Assembly (NCBI GenBank): GCA_038182865.1
Contig: CP116226.1
Coordinates: forward strand, 1,364,001 to 1,428,000
Length of the DNA: 64,000 bases
From: Microbacterium enclense
GTDB taxonomy: Bacteria > Actinomycetota > Actinomycetes > Actinomycetales > Microbacteriaceae
Direction of reading: 5' to 3'
Position numbers and translations under genes: made by a program. Positions 1 through 7,610 of this stretch are shown here, piece after piece. The notes below the pieces were generated by a model, which was not told the DNA's origin, ran no database searches, and saw only the letters and a program-made list of their open reading frames with translations. How positions within the stretch are numbered: the first letter of the stretch is position 1; each line of letters opens with the position of its first letter.

Positions 1-2
1 TC

Positions 3-326
3 GAGCGGCGCGGCGCAGTGCGTTCGTCCCGCGACCTCGCGCGCGGGCCGGGTCGTCTGGGCGATGCGGTGGGTCTCCGGCATCCGCAGCATGACGGGAT
101 CGACGCGGTGACGGCGCAGGAGCGCGCCGGTGCGCGGGCCCGGCTCCTGCTGCCGGGTGAACGGGTGTCGGGGATCGTGACGGGGCCGCGCGTGGGCGTC
201 GCCGGGATCGCGGGGACCGACGCGTTCCCTTGGCGCTTCTGGATCGAGGGGGATGCCACGGTCTCGGCGTTCCGGTGGGGCCGCGGGGCCGCGGAAGCGG
301 CGATGAACGCCCTGCCAGGTGGCTGA
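3..326 (+). CDS. mpg: DNA-3-methyladenine glycosylase, C-terminal part (5' end outside window)
   Basis: Only about 107 C-terminal residues are present and the reading frame is open to the window edge. The family (AAG/Mpg) excises alkylated purines such as 3-methyladenine in base excision repair. The visible part has the family's DLARGPGRL segment near the start, a TGPRVGVAG strand and the C-terminal LPWRFW-like signature (FPWRFWIEG), which pack against the DNA-binding face. The catalytic region lies upstream of the window. The stop codon overlaps an inverted repeat that probably ends the transcript. Identification rests on these motifs in a short fragment, so it is good but not certain. Confidence 0.72.
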   Translation, partial: ERRGAVRSSRDLARGPGRLGDAVGLRHPQHDGIDAVTAQERAGARARLLLPGERVSGIVTGPRVGVAGIAGTDAFPWRFWIEGDATVSAFRWGRGAAEAAMNALPGG

Positions 327-360
327 GCCCGTCGAAGCCTCCGGACGCGTCGACGGGCTC
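325..360. terminator. Inverted repeat overlapping the mpg stop codon
   Basis: GAGCCCGTCGA (325-335) is perfectly repeated in inverted orientation as TCGACGGGCTC (350-360) with a 14-nt loop. The first arm begins inside the TGA stop of the glycosylase gene. There is no T-tract. The sequence resembles the common actinobacterial GAGCCxGTCGA stem repeats found after genes, so it may be a terminator or a REP-like repeat. Confidence 0.5.
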
Positions 361-405
361 ATGGGCGACGGCGACCAGGAGGTGCGGGGCAGCGGAGACG
401 GCCCC

Positions 406-417
406 TCGTGCTAGACT
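406..417 (+). promoter_or_regulatory. Extended -10 promoter for the rpmB operon
   Basis: TGCTAGACT (409-417) fits an extended -10 element (TGn followed by TAGACT at 412-417). No -35 hexamer is obvious, which suits an extended -10 promoter. Transcription would start near 424, inside the left arm of the leader inverted repeat at 421-431, leaving a leader of about 134 nt before rpmB. Confidence 0.45.
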
Positions 418-420
418 GAC

Positions 421-536
421 CCCTTGTCTGCGCGCACTCCAGCACGCAGTTCGCACCCCTTCTCCTGAATCCGGCTCTTCGCCGTGCTCAGACGGGGTGC
501 AGACAAGGGATCTTGGGTGGCACCGTCCGGTGTCAC
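421..536 (+). promoter_or_regulatory. Structured leader upstream of rpmB
   Basis: CCCTTGTCTGC (421-431) and GCAGACAAGGG (499-509) are perfect inverted repeats of 11 bp. A second possible stem, GCACCCC (453-459) with GGGGTGC (494-500), shares two bases with the right arm, so the two pairings exclude each other. A third hairpin, 8 bp with one G-U pair and loop GTCC, lies at 517-536, about 20 nt before the rpmB start. This looks like a regulatory ribosomal-protein leader; the ligand or protein is unknown. Confidence 0.5.
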
Positions 537-557
537 GGTACAGAAGGAGACATCACC

Positions 558-794
558 ATGGCAGCAGTGTGCCAGGTGACTGGAGCGGTTCCCGGCTTCG
601 GTCACAACATCTCGCACTCGCACCGCCGGACGAAGCGCCGCTTCGACCCGAACGTGCAGAAGAAGACCTACTTCGTTCCGTCGCTGGGTCGCAACATCAA
701 GCTCAACGTCTCGGCGAAGGGCATCAAGGTCATCGACGCGCGCGGCATCGAGTCCGTCGTTCGTGACCTGCAGGCGAAGGGCGTGAAGCTGTAA
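558..794 (+). CDS. rpmB: 50S ribosomal protein L28, zinc-free form
   Basis: L28 of 78 residues, a large-subunit protein. The N-terminus [20 protein letters not shown] matches the family, followed by the basic [10 protein letters not shown] segment. The start at 558 is chosen because GAAGGAGA lies 8-15 nt upstream and because L28 begins at this MAAVCQVTG; an in-frame start at 513 would add 15 unrelated residues. Only one cysteine (C5) is present, so the CxxC zinc knuckles of the C+ form are missing. The gene overlaps rpmG by one base (TAATG) and shares a transcript with rpmG and rpsN. Confidence 0.95.
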   Translation: MAAVCQVTGAVPGFGHNISHSHRRTKRRFDPNVQKKTYFVPSLGRNIKLNVSAKGIKVIDARGIESVVRDLQAKGVKL

Positions 795-964
795 TGGCGA
801 AGAAGGCTCAGGACGTCCGTCCGATCATCAAGCTGCGGTCGACCGCCGGCACGGGGTACACCTACGTGACGCGCAAGAACCGCCGCAACAACCCCGACCG
901 CATCGTGCTGAAGAAGTACGACCCCGTGGTCCGCAAGCACGTCGACTTCCGAGAGGAGCGCTAA
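794..964 (+). CDS. rpmG: 50S ribosomal protein L33, zinc-free form
   Basis: L33 of 56 residues (begins [19 protein letters not shown], ends [10 protein letters not shown]), a normal length for the family. It has the [16 protein letters not shown] core but no cysteine at all, so it is the C-minus, zinc-independent form. The start overlaps the rpmB stop as TAATG, which suggests translational coupling. It lies 4 nt before rpsN. The rpmB-rpmG-rpsN order is the classical actinobacterial cluster of zinc-free paralogues. Confidence 0.95.
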   Translation: MAKKAQDVRPIIKLRSTAGTGYTYVTRKNRRNNPDRIVLKKYDPVVRKHVDFREER

Positions 965-968
965 GCAC

Positions 969-1274
969 ATGGCTAAGAAGAGCAAGATCGCGCGCAACGA
1001 GCAGCGCAAGGTCGTCGTCGAGCGCTACGCCGCGAAGCGCGCCGAGCTGAAGAAGACCCTGGTCGACCCGACCGCCACCGACGAGGCCCGCGAGGCCGCG
1101 CGCGTGGGTCTGCAGAAGCTCCCCCGCAACGCGTCGCCCGCGCGCGTGCGCAGCCGCGACGTCATCGACGGCCGCCCCCGTGGCGTCCTCACGAAGTTCG
1201 GCGTCTCGCGCGTCCGTTTCCGTGACATGGCCCACCGTGGCGAGCTGCCCGGTGTGACCAAGTCGAGCTGGTAA
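969..1274 (+). CDS. rpsN: 30S ribosomal protein S14, long zinc-free form
   Basis: S14 (uS14) of 101 residues, a small-subunit head protein. It is the long form: [14 protein letters not shown] at the N-terminus, the insert rich in Ala/Glu/Arg (about residues 25-50), and a C-terminus [21 protein letters not shown] typical of the family. The CxxC...CxxC zinc motif of the short form is absent. It is the last gene of the L28-L33-S14 operon and is followed by a strong hairpin. Whether the genome has zinc-binding paralogues elsewhere cannot be seen here. Confidence 0.96.
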   Translation: MAKKSKIARNEQRKVVVERYAAKRAELKKTLVDPTATDEAREAARVGLQKLPRNASPARVRSRDVIDGRPRGVLTKFGVSRVRFRDMAHRGELPGVTKSSW

Positions 1275-1289
1275 GCACCAGACACCCGT

Positions 1290-1329
1290 ACGAAAGGCGG
1301 GGGTTCCGAAGGGAACCCCCGCCTTTCGT
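1290..1329. terminator. Bidirectional terminator between rpsN and the LuxR-type gene
   Basis: A perfect 18-bp stem (1290-1307 with 1312-1329) closes a GAAG loop. It lies between two convergent genes and ends 11 nt before the stop of the minus-strand gene, so it can serve both. No long T-tract is present on either strand. Confidence 0.85.
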
Positions 1330-1340
1330 CGTTCCCCTGG

Positions 1341-2783
1341 TCAGAAAAGCCGACGGAGCAGTTCGACCACGGCCTCCGACCGCCCGCGCACGCCGAGCTT
1401 GGCGTAGATGGAGCGCACCTGGCTCTTGACGGTGTTGAGCGACACGCCCCGCTCGCGGGCGATGTCGGCCAGGTTCCGCTCCGACGACAGAAGCATCGCC
1501 AGTTCTCGCTCCGCGGGGGTGAACCCGGGTACCTCCGCCGGCGGGCGGGCGGGAGCGGCGACGGAGGGCAGGAACTCCCGGATGCCGCTGACCAGCGGGG
1601 CAAGCTCCGGGCAGGACGCCACGACCGTGTCGAACAGGGCGATGGTCTCGTCCAGTGGCAGCATGATGAAGGGCGTGATCGATCCGCCCGTCTGCGAGAT
1701 CAGCAGAAGAGCGGTCTCCATGCTCTGCTCGGCTCGGCGGGAGCTCCCCACCCGCGCGAACGCGATCGCGCGCAGCAGCAGCGTGGGCGTGAGGGTGCGG
1801 AGGCAGTGGTCGGTCTCGTCGGCGACGCACCCGTCGGTCTCGGTGAGGAGTTCGCGTTCGCGTCCGAGCAGGAGCAGCGGGCCGGACCTCTGCATGTGGA
1901 AGCAGATGCCGTGCCCGGGTGGAGTCTGAGCCGAAGCCAGCGAGGCCAGCGCCTCGGTGTATTCGCCCCGGGCGACCAGGATGTCGGAGCGGATGCATGT
2001 GAGGAAGTCGCGGATCATCCGCTGACTGCGGTGGCGTCGCGACCCGTAGGAGAGCTGCCAGCTCTCGGCGAGGGCACGCGAATAGTCGCGCTCGAGAAGT
2101 CCGCGCATGACATCGATCGCCCGCGCGGAGTAATCCCAGTAGGCGTCGTCGGGGCGGATGGCGCGCAGGGCTTGTGCTGCTCCCGCGAGACGCACCGGAT
2201 CCATGCGGGCCGACGCGATCAGCGACTCGGCGAGCGGCAGGAGGCAGTCGTGCTCTTCGATCGGCCAGCCGTTCACGGCGACGAGCTCTTTGGCCTCGGC
2301 CATGTCGGTCTCGCTGCTCTCGTACTCGCCGTTCAACGCGTGCCCCAGGGCGAGCACCGAGACAGCGCGATACCGGGTGGCGTCGGTATCGGCGAACAGG
2401 AGTGCCTCGGCGCCGTATCGTGCGCCGATCTGGGGCCAGCCGATGGCGCAGCAGTACTCTCCCGCGGCCGCGAGTAGGAGAGATCGGGCGCTCGATGACA
2501 GATTCGCCATGCGCGTGAGCCGCGCGTCGATGAAGTACCGGTCGATGAGGGAGAAGCCGTCGGACAGGGCATCGCGGCGCGCGCGGGCCACCAGCACCGC
2601 CGCCAGGGTGAGGGCGGGAGCGTCGGTCCACACGCGGGGGACAGGGGGCGCCTGGGCCTCGGCGAGAAGGGCGAGGTGGCGCTCTTCCGGGATGCCATGT
2701 CCCGGGGCCATCCGAGCGGCTGTGGTCACCACCGCCGCGTGGAATGTGGCTCGCGCATCGATCGAGTTCTGCGATATCGGCAT
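1341..2783 (-). CDS. LuxR-family transcriptional regulator, helical N-terminal region
   Basis: A 480-residue protein whose last 60 residues (about 421-480; FTPAERELAMLL...NLADIARERGVSLNTVKSQVRSIYAKLGVRGRSEAV) form a LuxR/GerE helix-turn-helix. The rest is alanine- and leucine-rich and predicted helical, TPR-like, with no Walker A motif, so it is not a full MalT/LAL ATPase regulator. The start at 2783 (MPISQNSIDARATFH) is preceded by GGGGGTG; an upstream in-frame start at 2933 would add 50 residues of low coding quality. It is convergent with rpsN and divergent from hup. Its target and signal are unknown. Confidence 0.8.
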   Translation of the reverse strand: MPISQNSIDARATFHAAVVTTAARMAPGHGIPEERHLALLAEAQAPPVPRVWTDAPALTLAAVLVARARRDALSDGFSLIDRYFIDARLTRMANLSSSARSLLLAAAGEYCCAIGWPQIGARYGAEALLFADTDATRYRAVSVLALGHALNGEYESSETDMAEAKELVAVNGWPIEEHDCLLPLAESLIASARMDPVRLAGAAQALRAIRPDDAYWDYSARAIDVMRGLLERDYSRALAESWQLSYGSRRHRSQRMIRDFLTCIRSDILVARGEYTEALASLASAQTPPGHGICFHMQRSGPLLLLGRERELLTETDGCVADETDHCLRTLTPTLLLRAIAFARVGSSRRAEQSMETALLLISQTGGSITPFIMLPLDETIALFDTVVASCPELAPLVSGIREFLPSVAAPARPPAEVPGFTPAERELAMLLSSERNLADIARERGVSLNTVKSQVRSIYAKLGVRGRSEAVVELLRRLF

Positions 2784-3108
2784 TTCACCCCCGTATCGGC
2801 GGACCCCGGCCCACTCACCCGGGGAGATCGTTCTCCGCGTGCTCGGATGACCCGTCGAATAGTTCAGCGTACGAAGTTTCTTCGTCACGGTGTCACCTGT
2901 TCTAGTGCGTGCCCGCTGGGGCACCGGTGTCATTCATGCCTCCTGTCACCCCATCGCACAGCTCGCATCGCCAGCCCCGATTCGCGATCGGGCGCTCCCC
3001 GCAGGCAGCCACGTCGCGCAGAGCGAGCCACGGGGACCCTCTCGGCGGCGACACGCCGGTCGTTCGCGGGCGAAATCGCTCAAAATCCCCGTAATTCCGC
3101 GGTTCGGT

Positions 3109-3117
3109 TGATACTGT
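3109..3117 (+). promoter_or_regulatory. Candidate extended -10 for hup
   Basis: TGATACTGT fits an extended -10 element (TGn plus TACTGT at 3112-3117). No clear -35 lies 16-18 nt upstream. A start near 3124 would give an 80-nt leader containing the two hairpins at 3138-3190. Confidence 0.35.
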
Positions 3118-3137
3118 CGAGGCGGTCTCCCGACCAC

Positions 3138-3196
3138 CGAGGAGAATTCCTCCTCGTCCGATGTAACGAGAGGCGACATCACCGTCGCCTGGAGGA
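3138..3196 (+). promoter_or_regulatory. Structured hup leader with a possible RBS-sequestering element
   Basis: Two hairpins occur in the leader: CGAGGAG/CTCCTCG (3138-3156, 5-nt loop) and AGGCGAC/GTCGCCT (3171-3190, 6-nt loop). The second ends at the base before the ribosome binding site GGAGGA (3191-3196). TCCTCC at 3148-3153, in the first hairpin, is exactly complementary to GGAGGA, so an alternative fold could hide the RBS. Confidence 0.4.
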
Positions 3197-3203
3197 CAAC
3201 CAC

Positions 3204-3491
3204 ATGGCCGACAAGTCCATCACCAAGACCGAGCTCGTCGCGAGCATCGCCAGCGCGACCGGGCAGAGCCAGTCCGCCGTGTCGGGCGTGCTCGACTCCC
3301 TCTTCTCCACCGTCTCCGAGGCGGTCGCCAAGGGCAGCAAGGTGTCGATCCCCGGCTGGATCGCCTTCGAGCAGGTCGCGACGTCGGCTCGCACGGGCCG
3401 CAACCCGCAGACGGGCGAGGAGATCTCGATCCCGGCCGGCAAGCGCGTCAAGGTCACCGCGGGCTCGAAGCTGAAGGCCGCCGTCAAGTAA
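3204..3491 (+). CDS. hup: HU-family nucleoid-associated DNA-binding protein
   Basis: A 95-residue HU-like protein (begins MADKSITKTELVASIASATG). It shows the HU pattern: an N-terminal helical pair with AVSGVLDSLFSTVSEAVAKG, the beta strand VSIPGWIAFEQVATSARTGRNPQTG with the conserved GRNPQTGE arm (about residues 68-77), and the basic C-terminal IPAGKRVKVTAGSKLKAAVK. HU dimers bend and coat DNA. The start follows GGAGGACAACCAC with ideal spacing. It lacks the long lysine/alanine-rich tail of mycobacterial HupB. It stands alone and is followed by a strong terminator. Confidence 0.93.
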   Translation: MADKSITKTELVASIASATGQSQSAVSGVLDSLFSTVSEAVAKGSKVSIPGWIAFEQVATSARTGRNPQTGEEISIPAGKRVKVTAGSKLKAAVK

Positions 3492-3505
3492 GACGACGCC
3501 GTACG

Positions 3506-3539
3506 CAGAGAGGGGGATGCCGAGGCATCCCCCTCTCTG
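3506..3539 (+). terminator. Rho-independent-type terminator of hup
   Basis: A perfect 16-bp inverted repeat (3506-3521 and 3524-3539) with a minimal loop lies 15 nt after the hup stop and is followed by TGTTCC. The arms are GC-rich with an AG/CT run (CAGAGAGGGGGATGCC). Confidence 0.85.
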
Positions 3540-3561
3540 TTCCCCGACGTAGTCTGGGAGG

Positions 3562-5556
3562 GTGAACGCCCGTGCCCTCCGCGTCGCGGGACCCGTCATC
3601 CTGATCGCGGTCTCGCTGATCGCCGTCGTCGTGGGCTTGGCCTACGGGGGTGGTGCGGCAGAGGCACTGCTGGCCGACCCGGGACCCGTGGTGCGATGGG
3701 GCCTTCCCATCTCGACGCTCGTCGTCAACCTCTCCGCCGCCACGATGGTCGGCTCCCTCGTGCTCGCGCTGTTCGCGCTGAAGGCGGGAGAGAGGCCCTT
3801 CGAGCTCGCCCTGGACACCGCGTCGATCGGTGCGGCGATCTTCACGGTGGCCTCGGCGACGACCGGCTACCTGACCTTCCTCAACATCATCAACGCGAAG
3901 CCGACCCTCGATCCGCTCTTCGGACAGCAGCTCGGGCGCTTTCTCGTCGAGAGCGAGATCGGCCCCGCGTGGCTGATGACCACGATCGCCGGCGCCGTGC
4001 TCACGGTGCTCACCTTCGCCGTGCGGTCGTGGGTGCCCACGCTGCTGGTCGCGATCCTCGCGCTCGCCGCCCTCGTTCCCATGGGCACGCAGGGCCACGC
4101 CGGCGACGAAGCGAGTCACACCGCCGCCGTGACCTCGCTCGTGCTGCACATCATCGCCGCGGCGGTGTGGCTCGGTGGCCTCGTCCTGCTGGTCGTCGTG
4201 CGCCCCGCCATGTCGCGGACCCAGCTGCAGACGACTCTCCTCAGGTACTCGTCCATCGCCCTCGCGGCCTTCCTCGTGGTCGCGGTCACGGGCACGGTCC
4301 GCGCGTCGATCGGCCTGCTCGGCTTCGAGAACCTCCTCTCGCCGTACGGCATCCTCGTGCTCGTCAAGGTCGTCGCCCTCGTCGCGATGGGGGTGCTCGG
4401 AGCCTGGTACCGCCGCCGCCTGATCTCGCGCATGGCCGAGGAGTCGGGCTCGCGGCGCTTCTGGATGGTCATCGCCCTCGAACTGGTCTTCATGGGCGTC
4501 GCCAGCGGCACGGCCGCAGCCCTCGCCCGCACCCCTCCGCCCATCGCCCCGCGCCTGATCGGCCAGTCGCCCGCCGAGGTGCTGACCGGCACGCCCCTCC
4601 CGCCCGAGCTCACCGTCGAGCGCTGGTTCACGAGCTGGGACATCGATCTGCTCTGGGCCGTCGTCGTCGCGTTCGGACTCTTCTTCTATCTCGCCGGCGT
4701 GTGGCGGCTGCACCGTCGCGGTGACGCGTGGCCGATCTACCGCACCGTGCTGTGGTGCGCGGGTCTGCTGGCGGTGTTCTGGGTCACCTCGGGGCCGATC
4801 AACGTCTACCAGGACTACCTCTTCAGCATGCACATGGTCGGGCACATGCTGCTGTCGATGGCGATCCCGCTTCTGCTGGTCTCGGGCGCACCCGTCAGCC
4901 TCGCCGCGCGTGCGATCCGCAAGCGCGACGACGGCACGCGCGGCGGTCGCGAGTGGATCCTCTGGGCCGTTCACAATCCGGTCGCGAAGGTCCTCACCAA
5001 CCCCTACGTCGCCGCGGGGCTGTTCATCGGATCCCTCTGGGCGTTCTACTACACCGATCTGTTCCGGTGGTCGCTGTACGACCACATCGGGCACATCTGG
5101 ATGGTGGCTCACTTCCTCATCACCGGCTATCTGTTCGTGCTCAGCCTCATCGGCATCGATCCCGTGCCGTACCGCCTCCCCTACCCCATGCGCCTGCTCG
5201 TCCTGATCGCCGTCATGGCCATGCACGCGTTCTTCGGTATCGCGATCATGATGAACTCCGGCCTCATGGTGGCGGAGTGGTTCGGCGCGATGGGCCGCAC
5301 GTGGGGGGCGACCCCGCTCGAGGACCAGTACGTCGGTGGCGGTGTCGCCTGGTCGGTCGGTGAGATCCCGACCCTCATTCTCGCGATCACCGTGGCGATC
5401 CAGTGGAGTCGCAGCGACGAGCGTCAGCAGCGCCGCCGCGATCGTCACGTGGACCGCGTGGGAGATCTCGAGCTCGACGCGTACAACGACGAGCTCGCGA
5501 GACTGGCCGCGCGCGATGCGCGAGCAGCCGAACGCGACGCGGCCCGACGCGCATAG
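3562..5556 (+). CDS. CopD-CtaG fusion membrane protein (copper handling / cytochrome oxidase assembly)
   Basis: A 664-residue polytopic membrane protein with about 15 hydrophobic segments. The first half (to about residue 330) resembles CopD copper-resistance proteins. The second half (about 380-630) is a caa3-type CtaG domain, including the histidine-rich segment FSMHMVGHMLLSMAIPLLLVSG (H at about 423 and 427) and IDPVPYRLPYPMRLL. CopD-CtaG fusions are common in actinobacteria and are thought to deliver copper to the Cu-B site of cytochrome oxidase. The GTG start at 3562 is preceded by GGGAGG. The C-terminus is a charged cytoplasmic tail. Confidence 0.88.
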   Translation: MNARALRVAGPVILIAVSLIAVVVGLAYGGGAAEALLADPGPVVRWGLPISTLVVNLSAATMVGSLVLALFALKAGERPFELALDTASIGAAIFTVASATTGYLTFLNIINAKPTLDPLFGQQLGRFLVESEIGPAWLMTTIAGAVLTVLTFAVRSWVPTLLVAILALAALVPMGTQGHAGDEASHTAAVTSLVLHIIAAAVWLGGLVLLVVVRPAMSRTQLQTTLLRYSSIALAAFLVVAVTGTVRASIGLLGFENLLSPYGILVLVKVVALVAMGVLGAWYRRRLISRMAEESGSRRFWMVIALELVFMGVASGTAAALARTPPPIAPRLIGQSPAEVLTGTPLPPELTVERWFTSWDIDLLWAVVVAFGLFFYLAGVWRLHRRGDAWPIYRTVLWCAGLLAVFWVTSGPINVYQDYLFSMHMVGHMLLSMAIPLLLVSGAPVSLAARAIRKRDDGTRGGREWILWAVHNPVAKVLTNPYVAAGLFIGSLWAFYYTDLFRWSLYDHIGHIWMVAHFLITGYLFVLSLIGIDPVPYRLPYPMRLLVLIAVMAMHAFFGIAIMMNSGLMVAEWFGAMGRTWGATPLEDQYVGGGVAWSVGEIPTLILAITVAIQWSRSDERQQRRRDRHVDRVGDLELDAYNDELARLAARDARAAERDAARRA

Positions 5557-5568
5557 GACGCTCCCGGG

Positions 5569-6657
5569 TCAGTCCGAGCCGCCGCTGACGAGGATGGATG
5601 CCGTGCCATCGGGCAGAACGGTGATCTGACCGTCGACCGTGAACGGCACGTCTTCGTCGACGTTGCGCACGGACCCGTCGAAGATCGAGCGGATGTCGAC
5701 GTCGATATGGGCGACCGCCTTCGTCGACGGGATGCGCCACCCGTCGCCGTCGGGGACGACCGTGACCGTGGGCTGCTGGGCGATCGACCAGGAGGGGGCG
5801 CCCTCGATACGGTTGCGCACCGTATAGCCGAAGGGGCAGCCCGTGGGCTGGAGGACCTTCTGCTCGGCGCAGGTGGTGAGGAAGTCCTCGACCCGCTGCT
5901 GCACGACCGAGATGAACTCGTCGGTCGGCTCGGCCTGGACGTCGACCGGAATGCCCGTGAGCGGAGCATCCGCGAGGACCGCGACCCCCGGCGTCGCCGA
6001 GATCGGGGTGTCGATCGCCACGGAGTACAGGCCCGGAGAGAACACCAGCAGCGGGACGGCGCTGGAGGGATCGGCATCCGCTTCGTCGACAGACACCTGT
6101 CGCTTGTCGACCTCGAAACCGTTCACGGAGAAGCGCATAGATCCGCGCACCGACAGATCGACGACGGCGAGAGGGCTGGTGGCGAAGCGCCAGCGGGGCA
6201 GAAGACCGCTCGCGCCGTCTCTCTCCACCGCGAAAGTGGTGCGGCCCGCGTACGTGCCGGCGCGATACGTGACGCTCACGCGCGTGAGATCGCCGTCGTC
6301 CTTCTCATCGACGACCTCGGCGTCGGACAGGGCGGTGAGCGCATCGGCGCGGAGGAGGGCCTCGGATGCGGTGGAGGGCAGCCCCGCCGCCTCGAGGTCG
6401 GCGGCGTCGATCGCGACTCCCGGGACGGCCAGGGCCTCCGCGGCGCGGCGATCCTCGAGCAACTCGAGGTAGTGCAGGACGAACGCGCGTGGGCTGTAGA
6501 ACTCGCGGTACAGCGCCGCGGCCCCCGCTCCGAGCGCGGCGATCAGCAGGACGCCGACGACCGCGAGGGCGGTGAGCTCGACGGCGAGGCGCGGCCGGCG
6601 GCGGGGCGCGCGCGCCACGCCCTCGGGCGTCGCGGGGCCCCCGCCTGCGTTGTCCAC
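5569..6657 (-). CDS. Membrane-anchored extracytoplasmic protein of unknown function
   Basis: A 362-residue protein with a basic N-terminus and one membrane segment at about residues 27-50 (VELTALAVVGVLLIAALGAGAA), predicted to anchor a large outer domain. The outer part contains a CxxxxxxxxxxC pair in TTCAEQKVLQPTGCPFGY that could form a disulfide, and repeated beta-rich segments. No enzymatic motif is recognised. Similar proteins of unknown role occur in Microbacteriaceae. The GTG start at 6657 sits just before the membrane segment. It is convergent with the CopD-CtaG gene, 12 bp apart. Confidence 0.6.
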   Translation of the reverse strand: MDNAGGGPATPEGVARAPRRRPRLAVELTALAVVGVLLIAALGAGAAALYREFYSPRAFVLHYLELLEDRRAAEALAVPGVAIDAADLEAAGLPSTASEALLRADALTALSDAEVVDEKDDGDLTRVSVTYRAGTYAGRTTFAVERDGASGLLPRWRFATSPLAVVDLSVRGSMRFSVNGFEVDKRQVSVDEADADPSSAVPLLVFSPGLYSVAIDTPISATPGVAVLADAPLTGIPVDVQAEPTDEFISVVQQRVEDFLTTCAEQKVLQPTGCPFGYTVRNRIEGAPSWSIAQQPTVTVVPDGDGWRIPSTKAVAHIDVDIRSIFDGSVRNVDEDVPFTVDGQITVLPDGTASILVSGGSD

Positions 6658-6695
6658 GCCCCCAGTCTAGGAAGACGACCCCCGCGGAGGCTGGA

Positions 6696-7550
6696 TCAGC
6701 CGCCCGACGCGGCCGTCCGCGCCTGCACGTCGGCCTGCACGACGGCGACCGCGGCGAGCTGGCCCGCGGCGATCGCGTTCGCGAGCGAGGCCATCGGCCC
6801 CGCGAAGTGATCGGGCTGAGCCATGTCGCCCACAGCGTAGACGCCGTCGACGCTGGTGCGGCCGAAGGGATCGACGCGGACGGCGCCCGACTCCTGCCGC
6901 TCGAGTCCGAGGTGGTCGGCGAAGGGGGCACGCTGTCGTGAGACAGGTGCGACGAACGCCCCCGCGACGTCTTCCGCACGACCGTCGTCGAGGTGCAGCC
7001 GCAGCCCGGCCGGGGAGATGCCGACCTCGCGTACCCGTGCCGGATCGATCACCACGACCTCGGATGCCACGGGCTCGAGCATGGCGGACAGCATCACCGC
7101 GTGGGGGCCGGCGTTCAGCACCGCGACGCGCTGTCCGGCGAACTCGTGTCCGTGGCAGAACGGGCAGTTGGCCACGCGGTCACCCCAATGCGCGGCGAGT
7201 CCGGGGACCGGTGGCAGGTCGTCGGCGAGCCCGGTCGCGAGGATCACGGCGGTGGCGCGCAGCTGTGCTCCGCCGACCGTGACCTCCAGGGCGTCGTCGC
7301 TGCGCGACACGGTGGCGGCCGCGGCATCCCGGATCTCGACCGTCTCGTACGCGGCGATCTCGTCGCGCGCGACGCGTCGGAGCTCGGCGGGGTCGCGCCC
7401 GTCGTTGGTGAGCAGGTTGTGGGCGTGCGGCACGGTGCCGTTGCGGTATGCGCCCGAGTCGAGGAGGAGGGTGCGCCGGTGCATGCGCCCGAGGGTGAGG
7501 GCGGCCTGCAGGCCCGCCGGGCCGCCTCCGATGATGATCGCGTCGTACAC
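6696..7550 (-). CDS. Thioredoxin-reductase-like NAD(P)/FAD oxidoreductase
   Basis: A 284-residue flavoprotein of the thioredoxin reductase fold. The N-terminal FAD motif is YDAIIIGGGPAGLQAAL; the redox-active pair is in NCPFCHGHE (CPFC in place of the CATC of TrxB); the C-terminal FAD motif is VDGVYAVGDMAQPDHF. This variant usually lacks a confirmed thioredoxin partner, so the substrate is unknown. The GTG start at 7550 has GGAG 6 nt upstream. An in-frame ATG at 7595 inside the shared palindrome would add 15 residues and could be a leaderless start. It is divergent from a MerR-family gene that probably controls it. Confidence 0.85.
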   Translation of the reverse strand: MYDAIIIGGGPAGLQAALTLGRMHRRTLLLDSGAYRNGTVPHAHNLLTNDGRDPAELRRVARDEIAAYETVEIRDAAAATVSRSDDALEVTVGGAQLRATAVILATGLADDLPPVPGLAAHWGDRVANCPFCHGHEFAGQRVAVLNAGPHAVMLSAMLEPVASEVVVIDPARVREVGISPAGLRLHLDDGRAEDVAGAFVAPVSRQRAPFADHLGLERQESGAVRVDPFGRTSVDGVYAVGDMAQPDHFAGPMASLANAIAAGQLAAVAVVQADVQARTAASGG

Positions 7551-7586
7551 GATGAACTCCTTTCGCTTGCGTTCGGATCCATCGTG

Positions 7587-7610
7587 TGACTTCATGTCGA
7601 CATGAAGTCA
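7587..7610. promoter_or_regulatory. Perfect 24-bp palindromic operator between flavoprotein and merR-type genes
   Basis: The half-site TGACTTCATGTC (7587-7598) is followed directly by its exact reverse complement GACATGAAGTCA (7599-7610). The right half contains the ATG of the MerR-family gene (7602), and the left half, on the other strand, contains an in-frame ATG (7595) for the flavoprotein. This is a typical spot for a MerR-type regulator to bind and control both directions. Confidence 0.85.

Larger units (their letters stand above)
2784..3203. other. 420-bp intergenic region between the LuxR-type gene and hup
   Basis: No gene is seen. It contains a 6-bp inverted repeat ACGAAG/CTTCGT (2871-2885, loop TTT) about 90 nt upstream of the LuxR-type gene, a possible operator. 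Near the right end are the hup promoter and a structured hup leader, described separately. The stretch 2890-3090 shows nothing recognisable. Confidence 0.5.

Noticed and set aside
327..557. A Zur operator before the zinc-free ribosomal protein genes.
   Set aside because: No AT-rich dyad resembling known actinobacterial Zur boxes was found.
1341..2933. A longer start at 2933 for the LuxR-type regulator.
   Set aside because: The added 50 residues look unlike protein and cross the probable promoter region. The start at 2783 has a purine-rich site just upstream.
3484..5448. A minus-strand open frame of 654 codons opposite the CopD-CtaG gene.
   Set aside because: It is made almost entirely of Arg, Asp, Glu and His residues, a shadow of a membrane protein read backwards.
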